Source: Avena insularis
Taxonomy: Eukaryota; Streptophyta; Magnoliopsida; Poales; Poaceae
NCBI GenBank assembly: GCA_023614405.1
Contig: CM042697.1
Location: forward strand, 303,522,323-303,586,322
Direction of reading: 5' to 3'
Length of the DNA stretch: 64,000 nucleotides
The position numbers were made by a program, and so were the translations under genes. Shown piece after piece: positions 1-11,021 of the stretch (the first letter of the stretch is position 1; each line of letters begins with the position of its first letter). The notes under the pieces are model-generated. The model worked only from the letters and a program-made list of their open reading frames with translations. It made no database searches and was not told the DNA's origin.

Positions 1-590
1 ATAGAGGAGACCCACCTAAGATAGATGCACATACTTTTGCTCAATGGCAAGTGTTAATGTAATCTCATGTGTGCAACTCTTGCATTGACTTGTCGAATAT
101 TATTGACTGAGGATCCAACCAACTTGACAAGAAGAGAAGTGGTTAATAGTAAACTCAATTCCACCGTCCTGCACATGATTCAACAAGGTTTCGGGCCAAA
201 AGAATTCCCTCACATTGAACACCTCAACACCGCCAAGGAATCTTGGGATGCTCACATTGAGTTTTTTGTTGGTAATAGAGCATGAGGAGAAACCAATATG
301 ATGCATTGATCAATGAAGTTGAAGGCTTCTATATGAAGGATGGTGAGGATCATGAAGACATGTATCGAAGACTCAAATCCACTGCCGCTGCTTTTAGAAA
401 TGTTGGTGCCTCACATGTGGATGATGCTTGGATAAAAAGGAAGTATGTGAGTACGCTCATGCCCTTCGAGCCCACTGGTTTGAAGATTCTCCAAGGAATA
501 CAAAACTACCATCTCATTAGATCCAATGAAGTTATGCAAGAGATGAATGCTTTCAAGGTTTCTTCTAAGAATGCCAAAGATGCCCGTGCT
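1..590 (+). pseudogene. Copia gag remnant, 5' part (UBN2-type)
   Basis: This is the N-terminal and middle part of a Copia gag, entering from the left edge of the window. Reading frames at 67-285 and 282-593 carry a UBN2-type capsid pattern, including a tryptophan in 'ESWDAH' and 'YRRLKS'. The frame shifts near 282-290, so the gene is broken. The reading continues without loss at 7417, beyond an inserted element, because residues before 590 and after 7416 join in frame. No LTR of this Copia copy is visible. It is probably an old fragment. The family is known to package element RNA, but this copy cannot be functional. Confidence 0.75.
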
Positions 591-2090
591 TGATACATCA
601 GAAAAGTATCTATAATTTTGATGCTCCATGCTTGTTTTGTATCTACTTTGCTTTGCTTTGTCTACACTTTAGGGTGTTTTTATATCTTTCCTAGAACTAA
701 CCTACTAACAAGTTGCCATAGTGCAAGTTGCATGTTTTCTTCTGTTTTTGGTTCCAGAAAGGCAGAAAATCAATATTCTCGGAATTGGACGGGACAAAAG
801 CCAGAGTTATTATTTTTTTCGGAGCAACACGGAAAAACAAAGCAGAGCCAGAGGGGGGGGAACAGGGTGGCCGCACCCACCCTAGGCGCGGGAAATCCCT
901 AGAGGCGCCTAGAGGGGGTGTGGGCCCCCTGCACCCCAACCGACCTTGACTCTTGCGCCTATAATAAGCCTCCGACCCAAAAACCCTAGGTAATCCAGAA
1001 GAAATCCATGAAAACCTCCGTAGCGTCGCCGCCACCGAAGGGGAGATTCGGGGGACAGAAAGTCTCTGTTCTGACACCCTGCCGGGACGGGGAAGTGCCC
1101 CCGGAGCCATCTCCATCGATCTCCATCGCCATCTTCATCACCATTGTTGATTCCCATGATGAGGAGGGAGTAGTTCTTCCTCAGGGCTAAGAGCTCTACC
1201 GGTATCTATGTGTTCATCTCTCTCTATGCATGATCTTGTGGACATGAGCTTTGTAATCAAGTAGATCTACCTTGCTACTCAAGTGCTTCATTAGATCTCT
1301 GCTCTCCCCATGTGTGTGAAAGTGACAACATGCACGCCATGGTGGCACTTAGGCTTGAATCTACATAAATACTCTTTGTGCTTTAATAGATCTATGTTTT
1401 CCCCATGTGTGTCAAAGTGACAGCTTGCATACCGTGTGTGGCACTTTGGCTAGATTGAATATTTGTTATGAGTTATATTTGGAGTTGGATGTCTCTATGA
1501 AATTGTGGTGTTTGTTGGAACCATCTAGCGCTCAAGGTGATAGTGTGGGGTTATATAGATTGGGGAAGGCGGACTTTAAGGAGTGTTGTTATAGCCCTAT
1601 CGATGATTAGAGTGTCCAGCCGGAGAGTAGTTAAGAGTAGTATCATGAAGAGAGGATATTTATATGAGATAGTGTTCACTAGTGAAAGTATGATCCCTAG
1701 GCCTTGTTTCTAAACATTGAAACACTGTTTGCATCTAGATCTGTTGAATGTTTGCTTGCTTCCATCTTTATTTCAGTTTCACACACGTTACCCCCCATCA
1801 ACAACAAGTCAGAAGCTATTTTCTAGCATCGTTACCACTCGTATTTCATTCTCTCTTCGCCGAACTAGTGCACCTATACACCTGACAAGTGTATTGGGTG
1901 TGTTGGGGACACCAGAGACTTCTTGTACCTTGATTGCCGGATTGCTTGAGAAGGAATACCTTTGACCACTTCCTCCCTGAGTTCGATAAACCTTGGGTAA
2001 TCCACTTAAGGGAAACTTGCTGCTGTTCTACAAACCTCTACACTTGGAGGCCCAAAAACTGTCTACAAGAATAGAAGCGCGTAGACATCA
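591..2090 (+). repeat. 5' LTR of the Athila-lineage element
   Basis: The 1500-bp 5' LTR starts TGATACATCAG and ends GTAGACATCA, directly before the tRNA-Asp primer site. A GC-rich stretch at about 850-1180 contains a TATA-like 'CCTATAATAAG' near 957-967, a plausible promoter. It differs from the 3' LTR at several percent of positions by eye, which suggests an insertion of intermediate age. Confidence 0.9.
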
Positions 2091-2100
2091 AGCTATTTTC

Positions 2101-2118
2101 TGGCGCCGTTGCCAGGGA
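2101..2118 (+). other. Primer-binding site (tRNA-Asp)
   Basis: TGGCGCCGTTGCCAGGGA lies 10 nt after the 5' LTR end. It is complementary to the plant tRNA-Asp 3' end with about one mismatch. This choice of primer is a hallmark of the Athila lineage. Confidence 0.85.
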
Positions 2119-2223
2119 GGTAAGGTAAAAGATACTCACATCCTCTAGTGTGAGTGTCGAAGTTATTTCCTTTAGATTCTGCAATTGTGTCTTTTTGTTT
2201 GTTTTTTTCACTAGTTAGGCTTA

Positions 2224-2882
2224 ATGGAAAACAACAACAAAAATTAGAGAGCTCTATAGTATTTATCTTGAAGTTAGGACATGAAGTGTTTGAAGAGAAA
2301 ATTTAAAAACCTATGGAGCTTTATTTGCATGCTAATAGCAATGTTATTAGTATGAATTCTTTGGACACCATTATTGCTAATTATATGGAAAGGTCTAAGC
2401 TTGGGGAGGCTAGTTTTTATGAAAATGATCTTTTCAGTCCCCCAGCTTTGGAAGATAGCTATTATATTGCTTATGATGATACCAAACCTCCAATATATGA
2501 TGATTACAATGATGAATTTGATATTTTCTGTCCACCTACTATTGAGGAGGAAATTAATTGTGATTACAATATGCCTCCTATATTTGATGATTATGGTGAT
2601 GAGAATATTAATGATAGCTATTTTGTTGAATTTTCTCCCACTACAATTAATAAGAATGAATATGCTTATGTGGAGAGTAATAATTATTTTATGCATGTGG
2701 CTCATGATAAGAATGTTTTATGTGATAGTTATATTGTTAATTTTATTCATGATGCTAGTGAAAGTTATTATGAGAGAGGGAAACATGGTCTTATGCATCT
2801 CAAAAATATTAAGTTTCCCCTCTTTATGTTGAAAGTCTTGAAGTTGCACTTATTTTTCTTTCCTATGCTTGGTGCTTTGTGA
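2224..2882 (+). pseudogene. Degenerate acidic reading frame of the Athila-lineage element
   Basis: The open stretch 2313-2882 encodes 189 residues rich in Asp, Glu, Tyr and Asn, with repeated 'PPIYDDYNDE'-like segments at about residues 58-70 and 85-100. There is no recognisable enzymatic motif. An ATG at 2224 with 'MENNNK' seems to be the original start. One lost base about 20 nt downstream (near 2240-2245) puts it out of frame with the long stretch. I recognise this as a frame common in Triticeae Athila-type elements, but its function is unknown. The low-complexity composition means it may not act as a protein at all. Confidence 0.5.
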
Positions 2883-5800
2883 TTTCATGACTTGTTTATT
2901 GACAAGATTCCTATGCATAGGAAGTGGGTTAGACTTAAATTTGTTTTGAATTTGCTTCTTGATGTTCTCTTTTAAATCAATTCATATTTCTTATGAGAGC
3001 ATATTCTCCAACTATCATGCCTAACTTAAAGGCGTTAAAGAAAAGTACTTGTTGGGAGATAACCCAAGAGTTTTTTTTTGAGTCTTGGAAGTTATTACTT
3101 CAGTAATGACCTCTCCTTATCCTTTTTGTTTGCTTTTTGTGCCAAGAATGACCTCTACTGAGAGGGAAGTAAGATTTGGGGAGTTGCTGTCCCAAAACAG
3201 ATTTATGTCCTCCACCATAAAAATTCGTGAGGAGTCTCTGTAAGTCGGATTGAGCTGAACATTTACAAATAAATCCCCCAGTATGTTATCTAACTGTCAT
3301 TAGTTCAACACTTTTTATTTGAGCAACATAAAGTCTTTGAAAAAATCAGTTTCTACCTGCTGGTCTGTTTTGACAGATTTCTGCCATTATTTGCATTTGC
3401 TTCTTATTGATTCCTTTTTGAGTTATCTTTAGGGGAATTGAGCTTTTTGAAGGATTTGCTACAGTAGCATGTGTTTTTATTGAAAAGTATTGCTGTTCCA
3501 AAGCTTTACCTAAGGGTCTATTATCTTTTGAATACACTAATGTTGCTAATGAAGATTATGTGAAGTTTTGTATGAAGGAAAATTTTCAGGTGTAGAGAAA
3601 GAGTGATGTAATGAGATGAAGAATGGACAAAAGCTCAAGCTTGGGGATGCCACCCCATGTCACCCTAAGAAATATTCAAGATGTACAAGGGTCAAAGCTT
3701 GGGGATGCCCAAGGAATCCCCTTCTTCATCAATAAAAAGCCCAGGTCTGTCTAGACACTTTGTTTTTATTATTTCATGCATTGTTGTGTTGTTCTTGGAG
3801 CGTGTTAGTTTTTGTTTTTGGTTTTCGTTTTCATAGTTTGCTTGAGTAAGTTGGTTGGTTACACAACAATTCTTTTGGAGAGAGACACACTCTGTTTCCA
3901 TTGCCTAGAACACTCTAGTTTTCACTGTTATTGTTTTATGAGTGTTCACTTTTGCTAGCACTGCGTTTAGCCTTAGTTTTCTTGTTCTTTCAGCTTAGAA
4001 CTTTTTAGTTCTTCATTGCGGATTTGTGAGACAAGCTCAATGATCTTTATTGATTATTATCTTTGTGAGTTGTTTCAAATAAGTTGACTGGTGTTGGAAA
4101 AGAGTAGGAAAGTTCTGGCTTGATTAGTGCAAGGGGAGCTTGCATTGACTGTGACTTAGACTTTAGCATGACATGCTAGGTGTTGTTTTGACCTTATGCT
4201 TAGTGATTATTGCTGTAGCATGTATTGTTCCAAACAATTGGGATTGCTTAGTGTGCCTTGAAGAAGTTATGCATTGTTTTAGCATACAAAAGCATAGTAT
4301 TGCGGTATTATCCTTTGATGCTTTGTTTGGGTTGACTTGGCACATGCTCACACCATTTTATGACTATAGCCTCTATGATCATTTAGTCCTTGACTTGTAG
4401 TACCACTCTATGCTTTGATTAGTAATGTTTTGTCGCTTTGCATGATTATGGCCATTATTGCTCTCTTAGTTGGTTGCTCCCAGTCTTTTGCTAGCCTCCA
4501 CTTGTATGAGTAAGCTCTACTCATGCTTCCAACTCCCAAGAAACCAAGTTATTCCAAAGTGTCCACTATAAACTCCTATGCATGGTGTGTTACGCCATTC
4601 CAAGTATATTCTTGTTTTCAGTTATCTTCCAATTAAAAAGTCTCTTTGTTATGTGAAAACTTAGTGATTAAAGCCCTCACAAACTTGAGGGCACACTTTA
4701 TATTATTTTCCCCTAATAAACTTGATCCATTGTGTCATCTATGTTGTATATGCTTGCACTTATACATTGGAATTAGCAGAACTGTGCTGTCATGGAGAAC
4801 GTTTTCAACATTGCACTTGTACTTTGTACTCAGTTGATATCATGCTCTTTTGTCTATGGATGTCACCGGTGTAAAATAAAGAGGGAACTTGTAAGTCCAT
4901 GGAGTTTGTATCGTGTGTTAGATAAACGTCCTGGCCGCTATTCTAAGCCATGCCTAATCATGGTGGAAACTTGCAGCATCACCATAGTGACATCTATGAA
5001 GCATTCTTCTTATAAAAAAAGAGACACATTGAGAAAAGAGGAAAGAGAGAAAAAACACCATATTCCCATGGTAAATAAGAAGATTGTTGAGATGCTCATT
5101 GTCTGCCTTCCTTGTCATTTTGGTTATGGTATAGCTCATGTACCATGTGCAAGGGGTACCCCGTTGGCGGTTCTCAATGATATGCAAATACTTACAATGT
5201 CAAGAACTTACAGGTGAAAAAAGGTGAGTAGCATGAGGTGTGGCCCTTGTATTCAAGGGACTTGAGATTGCCAACTTATACTTCGTCAAGCATATATTCC
5301 ATCTTTGTTCACTTTAACCTTAACCACTTCAAGATGCTTATGATAGGGGCAATGAGGGCTGAAATCTAACAAGTACCATAATTTTTGGAAGCTCTTTTTG
5401 AAACTTGAAATCCCTGCTTCCTTTGTGAAGGGCCTGTCTTCCACTATTATTTGAGTCTCCACCTTCAACCTTTTAGGCACCATTAAGAGAGCATAGTTGT
5501 CATTCTGTGTGTAGTGTCCCAAAGCTTATGGATTGATGCATATTGTGATATTACTTGTTCTTGTGTGCTATTTGTTTCTAGTCACCCTTGTGAACTTTGA
5601 AGGTGTCCTGTGCATATATTTGCTACTCTATTAGGGATAAGCTGATTGCCAGTATACTATGTTTTCTGTATGTGAAACAAACAAACGTTTTTCAATGCAT
5701 GTTATTCATGATCTTTCTTTGTAGCCTTTCATGTTGCATGCATAGTTACTTTGTCTTACTATTAGAACTCCATATTTCATGCTCATGTTTAGAGTTCTTT

Positions 5801-5901
5801 GATCCTAGCTTTCAATGCTTACAAATGGTTTGATCTTGATTTTGATGGTGCGTGTCACCTCAAAAATTAATCACTCACCTACTCGAGGACGAGCAGGAGT
5901 T
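2883..5901 (+). other. Non-coding 3' interior of the Athila-lineage element
   Basis: This is a 3-kb stretch with no supportable gene; all reading frames are short and random in look. It holds two internal copies of the polypurine-like AAGCTTGGGGATGC (3637-3650 and 3695-3708). It is homologous, inverted, to 40101-42073 and 47182-47876 of the second Athila-lineage element, so it is a conserved part of this family's RNA. Confidence 0.7.
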
Positions 5902-5916
5902 AAGCTTGGGGATGCT
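5902..5916 (+). other. Polypurine tract of the Athila-lineage element
   Basis: AAGCTTGGGGATGCT directly precedes the 3' LTR. Its position and purine-rich core make it the likely plus-strand priming site. Confidence 0.65.
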
Positions 5917-7411
5917 TGATACTTCAGAAACGTATCTATAATTTTTGATGCTACATGCTTGTTTTGTATCTACTTTGCTTTGCTTTGTCTACACTTTGAG
6001 GTGTTTTTATATCTTTTTTGGAACTTACCTATTAACAAGTTTCCTTAGTGACAGTTGCCTGTTTTGTTCTGTTTTTGGTTCTAGAAAGTCAGAAAATCAA
6101 TATTCTCGGAATTGGACAGGACAAAAGCCAAAGTTATTATTTTTCCCGGTGCAACACGGAACCACGAGCAGCCGGAGGGGGGGGGGTGCAGTGGCCCTCT
6201 CCTAGGCGCGGGCAAGCCCTGGAGGCGCCTAGAGGGGGTGTGGGCCCCCTGGACCCGCACCGACCATGATTCCTGCGCCTATAAGAAGCCTCCAACTCAA
6301 AAACTCTAGGTAATCCAGAAGAAATCCACGAAAACCTCCGTAGCGCCGCCGCCACCGAAGGGGAGATTCGGGGGACAGAAAGTCTCTATTCCGGCACCCT
6401 GCCGGGACGGGGAAGTGCCCCCGGAGCCATCTCCATCGATCTCCATCGCCATCTTCATCACCATTGCTGATTCCCGTGATGAGGAGGGAGTAGTTCTTCC
6501 TCAGGGCTAAGGGCTCTACCGGTAGCTATGTGTTCATCTCTCTCTATGCATGATCTTGTGGTCATGAGCTTTGTAATCAATTAGATCTACCTTGCTACTC
6601 AAGTGCTTCATTAGATCTCTGCTCTCCCCATGTGTGTGAAAGTGACAGCATGCACGCCATGGTGGCACTTAGGCTTGAGTCTACATAAATACACTTTGTG
6701 CTTTAATAGATCTATGTTTTTCCACACGTGCGTGAAAGTGACAGCGTGCATACCGTGTGTGGCACTTTGGCTAGATTTAATATTTGTTATGAGTTATATT
6801 TGGAGTTGGATGTCTCTATGAAATTGTGGTGTTTGTTGGAACCATCTAGCGCTCAAGGTGTTAGTGTGGGGTTATATAGATTGGGGAAGGCGGACTTTAA
6901 GGAGTAATGTTATAGCCCTACCTATGATTAGAGTGTACAACCGGAGAGTAGTTAAGAGTAGTATCATGAAGAGAGGATATTTATATGAGAGAGTGTTCAC
7001 TAGTGAAAGTATGATCCCTAGGCCTTGTTTCTAAACATTGAAACACTGTTTGCATCTAGATCCGTTGCATGTTTGCTTGCTTCCATCTTTATTTCAGTTT
7101 CACACACGTTACCTCACGTCAACAACAAGTTAGAAGATAATTTCTGGCACCATTACGACTTGTATTTCACTATCTCTTCGCTGAACTAGTGCACCTATAC
7201 ACGTGATAAGTGTATTGGGTGTGTTGGGGACGCAAGAGACTTCTTGTATCTTGATCGCAAGATTGCTTGAGAGGGAATACCTTTGACCACTTCCTCCCTG
7301 AGTTCGATAAACCTTGGGTAATCCACTTAAGAGAAACTTGATGTTATTCTACAAACCACTGCACTTGGAGGCCCAACAACTGTCTACAAGAATAGAAGTG
7401 TGTAGACATCA
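5917..7411 (+). repeat. 3' LTR of the Athila-lineage element
   Basis: The 1495-bp LTR starts TGATACTTCAG and ends GTAGACATCA, matching 591-2090 throughout. A TATA-like 'CCTATAAGAAG' lies near 6277. The flanking GTGCT at 7412-7416 is the second copy of the target-site duplication. Confidence 0.9.
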
Positions 7412-7983
7412 GTGCTCGAGACTTCAAAATGAGCAATGGTGTCAACCTTGCCTTGAAGGCCAAAGTGGTGGAGTATGAGGAAGAAGAAGGAAGTGATGAA
7501 GCTCCAACCATGGGTGACCTCGAAGATGTCAAGGTTTCTCATGGTGAATACATGGACTTCTATGCCAGGAACTTTTGGAAAGATCCCACCAAGGACAAGA
7601 TGTATATGCAACAAAGAAGCAACCCAAGTGGTAGAAAAGAAAAATAGTTCAAAACTGAGAACTTGCTTTAATTGTGGTCCTACCACTGCTACCATTTTGT
7701 TGCCAGATGTCCCTATGAGAAGAGAGAAGATAATGGCGGTCAACTTGTATTGAAGAAAAAGTCAAAAGCCCCCTTCAAGAAGCCCTTCATCAAGAAGTAT
7801 GTCACCAACAAGAAGTTGGGTGATATTGTCTTGATGGCACATGAAGAATTCTCCTTCGATGATGAAGAAGAAACATCAAATGGTGTGGCGGCTATCTCCA
7901 CCACCTCGACATCCACATTCTCACTCTTTGACTCTCTAAATGAGAATATCTCCAACAAGAACATCAATTGCCTTATGTAACAC
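7412..7983 (+). pseudogene. Copia gag remnant, 3' part with zinc knuckle
   Basis: This continues the gag of 1-590 after the Athila-lineage insertion. It has a Glu-rich stretch (about 7465-7500), then 'CFNC' of a CCHC knuckle at about 7670, disrupted by an insertion and frame change before its His and second Cys pair. A Lys-rich tail in a new frame ends at 7978. Protease and polymerase are absent. The homology stops at about 7980, where the flanking sequence changes character. Confidence 0.7.
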
Positions 7984-8279
7984 CCTCAGATTGGCCCTAT
8001 GCAACACGACAAGAAATGTTTCCTTTCGCAACGACTGGGTCCGTCGATCGTTGTAGAATGGACGTCTTCCGTGATGAAATTCTTGGCTCGACCATGGCCG
8101 ATGGAAAACTTTCTTTTTATTTTCGCGTCCCTCTACTATGACAAAACCGCTAAAAACATGGACGAAGCTCGACAGGCATGTGGCGGAACTAAGATTTCCA
8201 CTTCCTCGCGAGATGTTGACTGGCCAAAGTATTTTTTTGTGTGTGGGCCCTGGACGTTAGTGAATTTAGTGGACCAAAC
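7984..8279. other. Unassigned sequence between gag remnant and tandem array
   Basis: I see no supportable gene. One reading frame (7999-8427) runs through it but crosses into the next LTR, so it is accidental. The sequence grades into diverged units of the ~123-bp tandem repeat. Confidence 0.4.
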
Positions 8280-8355
8280 TTTTTGGTCGTGCCTCCCTGA
8301 TTTGAACTCGATAAGTCGTTCGATGCCTCTTTCGTTTAGTCAGGCTACTAGGTCC
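8280..8355. repeat. Left part of the ~123-bp tandem array
   Basis: This is one partial monomer ('CGTGCCTCCCTGATTTGAAC', then a 'TCGATGCCTC' segment, then 'AGGCTACTAGGTCC'). It matches the array that resumes at 16369, on the far side of the Copia insertion. Confidence 0.7.
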
Positions 8356-9724
8356 TGTTGGGAATATGCCCTAGAGGCAATCATGTATGATGATATTTCC
8401 CATTGTATTCATAAAGATATTAAGTAGTCCTTGTATAAACATCTGATGTGTATCATTGAATATGTGATTCGGTTGTGGAACTATGCATTCATGTTGTTTG
8501 TACTAAATATCCTTGGTCATCGAAGTTGTGCTGGACACACAACTTAGACCAATGTGAAAGTTGGCTTGACGACTCGGTTCCACTTGTCATGGGCATGGAG
8601 ATGCTTTTCCAACTTACACAGACTTGGTTAAAGAGTTTAGCGAGTCGGATTGACCCATATTGAGGTACAACGAACAAGTTGTCATTTGTATATCTCTATC
8701 AATGTAATCCTTAGACCTGAGGTTATTGCATAGTCCGAGTTGAGGATCACCGACTTAGGTTCTGTCAAACGCTCATCCGTAACTTGGAAGTTATAAAGGC
8801 AGAGTTCGGGTCGACTGAGAATCAAGCTGTGTGATGTGAATAACCAAGATGGGATTTTGCCCCTCCACTTGGAGAGATATTCTCTGGGCCCTCTTGTGAG
8901 ATATGATTCGGAAAGCATGGCCATGCACGACTCGGTTAAGTGTTAACCGAGGCAATCGACTAAGAGTTAGTTGGGTGAATCACTTATCTCGGATCGAGAA
9001 GAGAGTCGGACTATTTAAGGGATGACATATAATTGCCTATAGTCTGACAAGGTATATCGTGAGGCAAAAAGGACTCGGAAGAAAGTCGCATTGGAAAGGC
9101 AAGTCATCATGACTCTTTGGTACTTGGGAGTCGGCACGTTCTGCTAGGAACCGCTACCGACTGATCGATTGAGAGTCAGACTCCAATCGTGTCCAAGTAG
9201 CCATGAGCCTGCGGGGTCACACACTTAAGAGCGGGAGCAAGTTCAGATTGGATCTGAACCTGTAATCTGGTTGGGTTGGACCTAAACCGGATTAGGACTG
9301 AGTTAGTGAGTTGGACTCATGATGACTAGTGTTATATGGGATTTAGTGAATGGGTCGCGCGAGCAGAGCCCACGTTCACTCCCTATATATAGTGGAGCAC
9401 CGTAACCCAGAAAGGTTAATCGTTGTTCGGTTAGGTCATTCCATGTGTTGGAAACCCTAGCTCCACAGCAGTCCTACCGTCGATACGAACCTAGCAGTTC
9501 GCCGCCGGTGCTCCTCCTTGTACGCGTGGATACCAGCAGGGGTGCTGTGTGATCAGCACCAGGATGATCGAATCGTGAGGACTGCACTGCATCAACTGAC
9601 GCGCTTCATCAGTAATCCGCAACTGCGCGTCCAGTGGTAAACCTCGTGGCCTTCTACCTCAGCTAGATCTTGGGATCACCACGTTAGAGGGGAAATTTTT
9701 GTTTTATCTCCGCGTGGCCCAACA
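8356..9724 (+). repeat. 5' LTR of the BARE/Angela-like Copia
   Basis: This 1369-bp LTR starts TGTTGGGAATATGCCC and ends GTGGCCCAACA. A TATA-like 'CTATATATAG' near 9394 probably marks the promoter. It is followed by the Met-tRNA primer site. Confidence 0.93.
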
Positions 9725-9725
9725 G

Positions 9726-9737
9726 TGGTATCAGAGC
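9726..9737 (+). other. Primer-binding site (initiator Met tRNA)
   Basis: TGGTATCAGAGC, one base after the 5' LTR, is the standard Copia priming site. Confidence 0.93.
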
Positions 9738-11021
9738 GATAGGTTCTGGTTTTAGGCTCGAGATCTCGCATATGTGATATGCGGTAGGATGTAGATGAGA
9801 TCTATATGCTGTTTGGTGGTCGATTTATGAGATAGATCGGTTTTGTACGAAGTTGATTGGATCAACTGTACTCGGGGAATGGTAGATCTGATTTCCGTGA
9901 TCATACTACTGAGGTCATGGAACGACATACCCCTACCGGTCGGCTTCCGCCATCGGGGTAGACTGTGACATGTAAATCCAGAGGCGGTGATCGAAGATCA
10001 AAAATGTTTGATCGAATCGGAATAATGGTCGGAATCCATGTCCGGATCGTAGATGAGATCTACGTTTTCGGAAAAATCGTCGGGCTTCGCCTTGTCGTAG
10101 CGCCTTAGATGTCGTTGTGAGTTTCACAACGCTTGTAGATATTGTATCTATGCATAACTTGTTTTTGCAGGAAGTTGTGAATGGTATGGTTCATGTGCAT
10201 GTGATGTATGTGTGTAATCCATACGTGATCTACGAATCACGGGTTTTGTCAGCCGGCTGGAGCCTAGGTGCTATCATTTTATTGTATAACGACATGCGTG
10301 TTGGATTCTCCATGTAATTTACTTTACTAAGCTAGTGTAGCTGTTTGGAGAACCCGGAAGGCATGCAAGGTGTTGTACATCTCGGCGACATGGAGTAAGA
10401 TGGCAAGTGACAAGAGTTGGCACGAGTCGGATTACAGGATTTATGGAGATGGAGATCGCCATGAAGAGAGCCATACCATTTCACATTATAAATGCTTTAT
10501 TTTGTGTTATTGTTATGTCTCAGTTTTACCTCTATTAGATAGTCGGTAAAATTTAATCCCTCAAAGAAGGTCTAGTCGGTTTTCCCGCCAGTGTTTGCAC
10601 CATCACAAGTCGGACATTTTTGGTAGTGGGCTCATAAAATTGAGGTGCTGCCAATTCTTTCCGACTAGGTGGGTTCGAGTCGGACTCTTACTGCGGAAAC
10701 ACTCGATAAGCTAGACGGGTCTATCACAACGGTTGTGGGACTCGGGGAAAAGTCGGATGGGAGCCGGGGCATGTTATGCCACCCGTTCAACAGGAGTCGT
10801 ATGAGATACGATTAACAAGGAGTTGTCTACCTAGATCACTTGGCGGCTAGCGGTGATGCTAAAGCTCACTAGCCGACTTGCTTATTTAGGAGACTGAATC
10901 ACTAAGCAACCATCGGAGGGGTGTTGGCTCTAGTGGGAGCATAAAATATTAAAATGTTTAATATGCTTGCTCTTTTATGAATACATGTCTTAAGTGTTTT
11001 GCATATTTTCTGTTGTAGATC
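9738..11021 (+). other. Untranslated leader of the BARE/Angela-like Copia
   Basis: About 1.3 kb between the primer site and gag. It has no long reading frame and presumably holds the packaging and translation signals known for this family. The gag frame opens directly after a TAG at 11016-11018. Confidence 0.6.

Larger units (their letters stand above)
591..7411 (+). mobile_element. Athila-lineage Gypsy LTR element without gag-pol (TSD GTGCT)
   Basis: Two ~1.5-kb direct repeats (591-2090 and 5917-7411) begin TGATAC and end GACATCA. They are flanked by an exact 5-bp duplication GTGCT (586-590 and 7412-7416). The primer-binding site matches the 3' end of tRNA-Asp, which is typical of Athila. 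The 3.8-kb interior has no capsid, protease, RT or integrase; it holds one degenerate acidic reading frame and about 3 kb of non-coding DNA. It must have relied on proteins from a relative. The termini resemble the Triticeae Sabrina/WHAM/Sumana group, but I cannot fix the family name. Confidence 0.9.

Noticed and set aside
2274..2705. 143-codon frame on the minus strand
   Set aside because: It is the complement of the Asp/Tyr-rich frame at 2313-2882; its Ile-rich composition follows from that.
8475..8663. 62-codon frame repeated at 15120-15308
   Set aside because: It is within the Copia LTRs and appears twice only because the LTRs are duplicates; no known product.
9726..9737. tRNA-like sequence
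   Set aside because: It is only the 12-nt complement of a tRNA 3' end, i.e. a primer-binding site; no cloverleaf surrounds it. The same holds for 2101-2118, 35115-35126 and 49991-50008.
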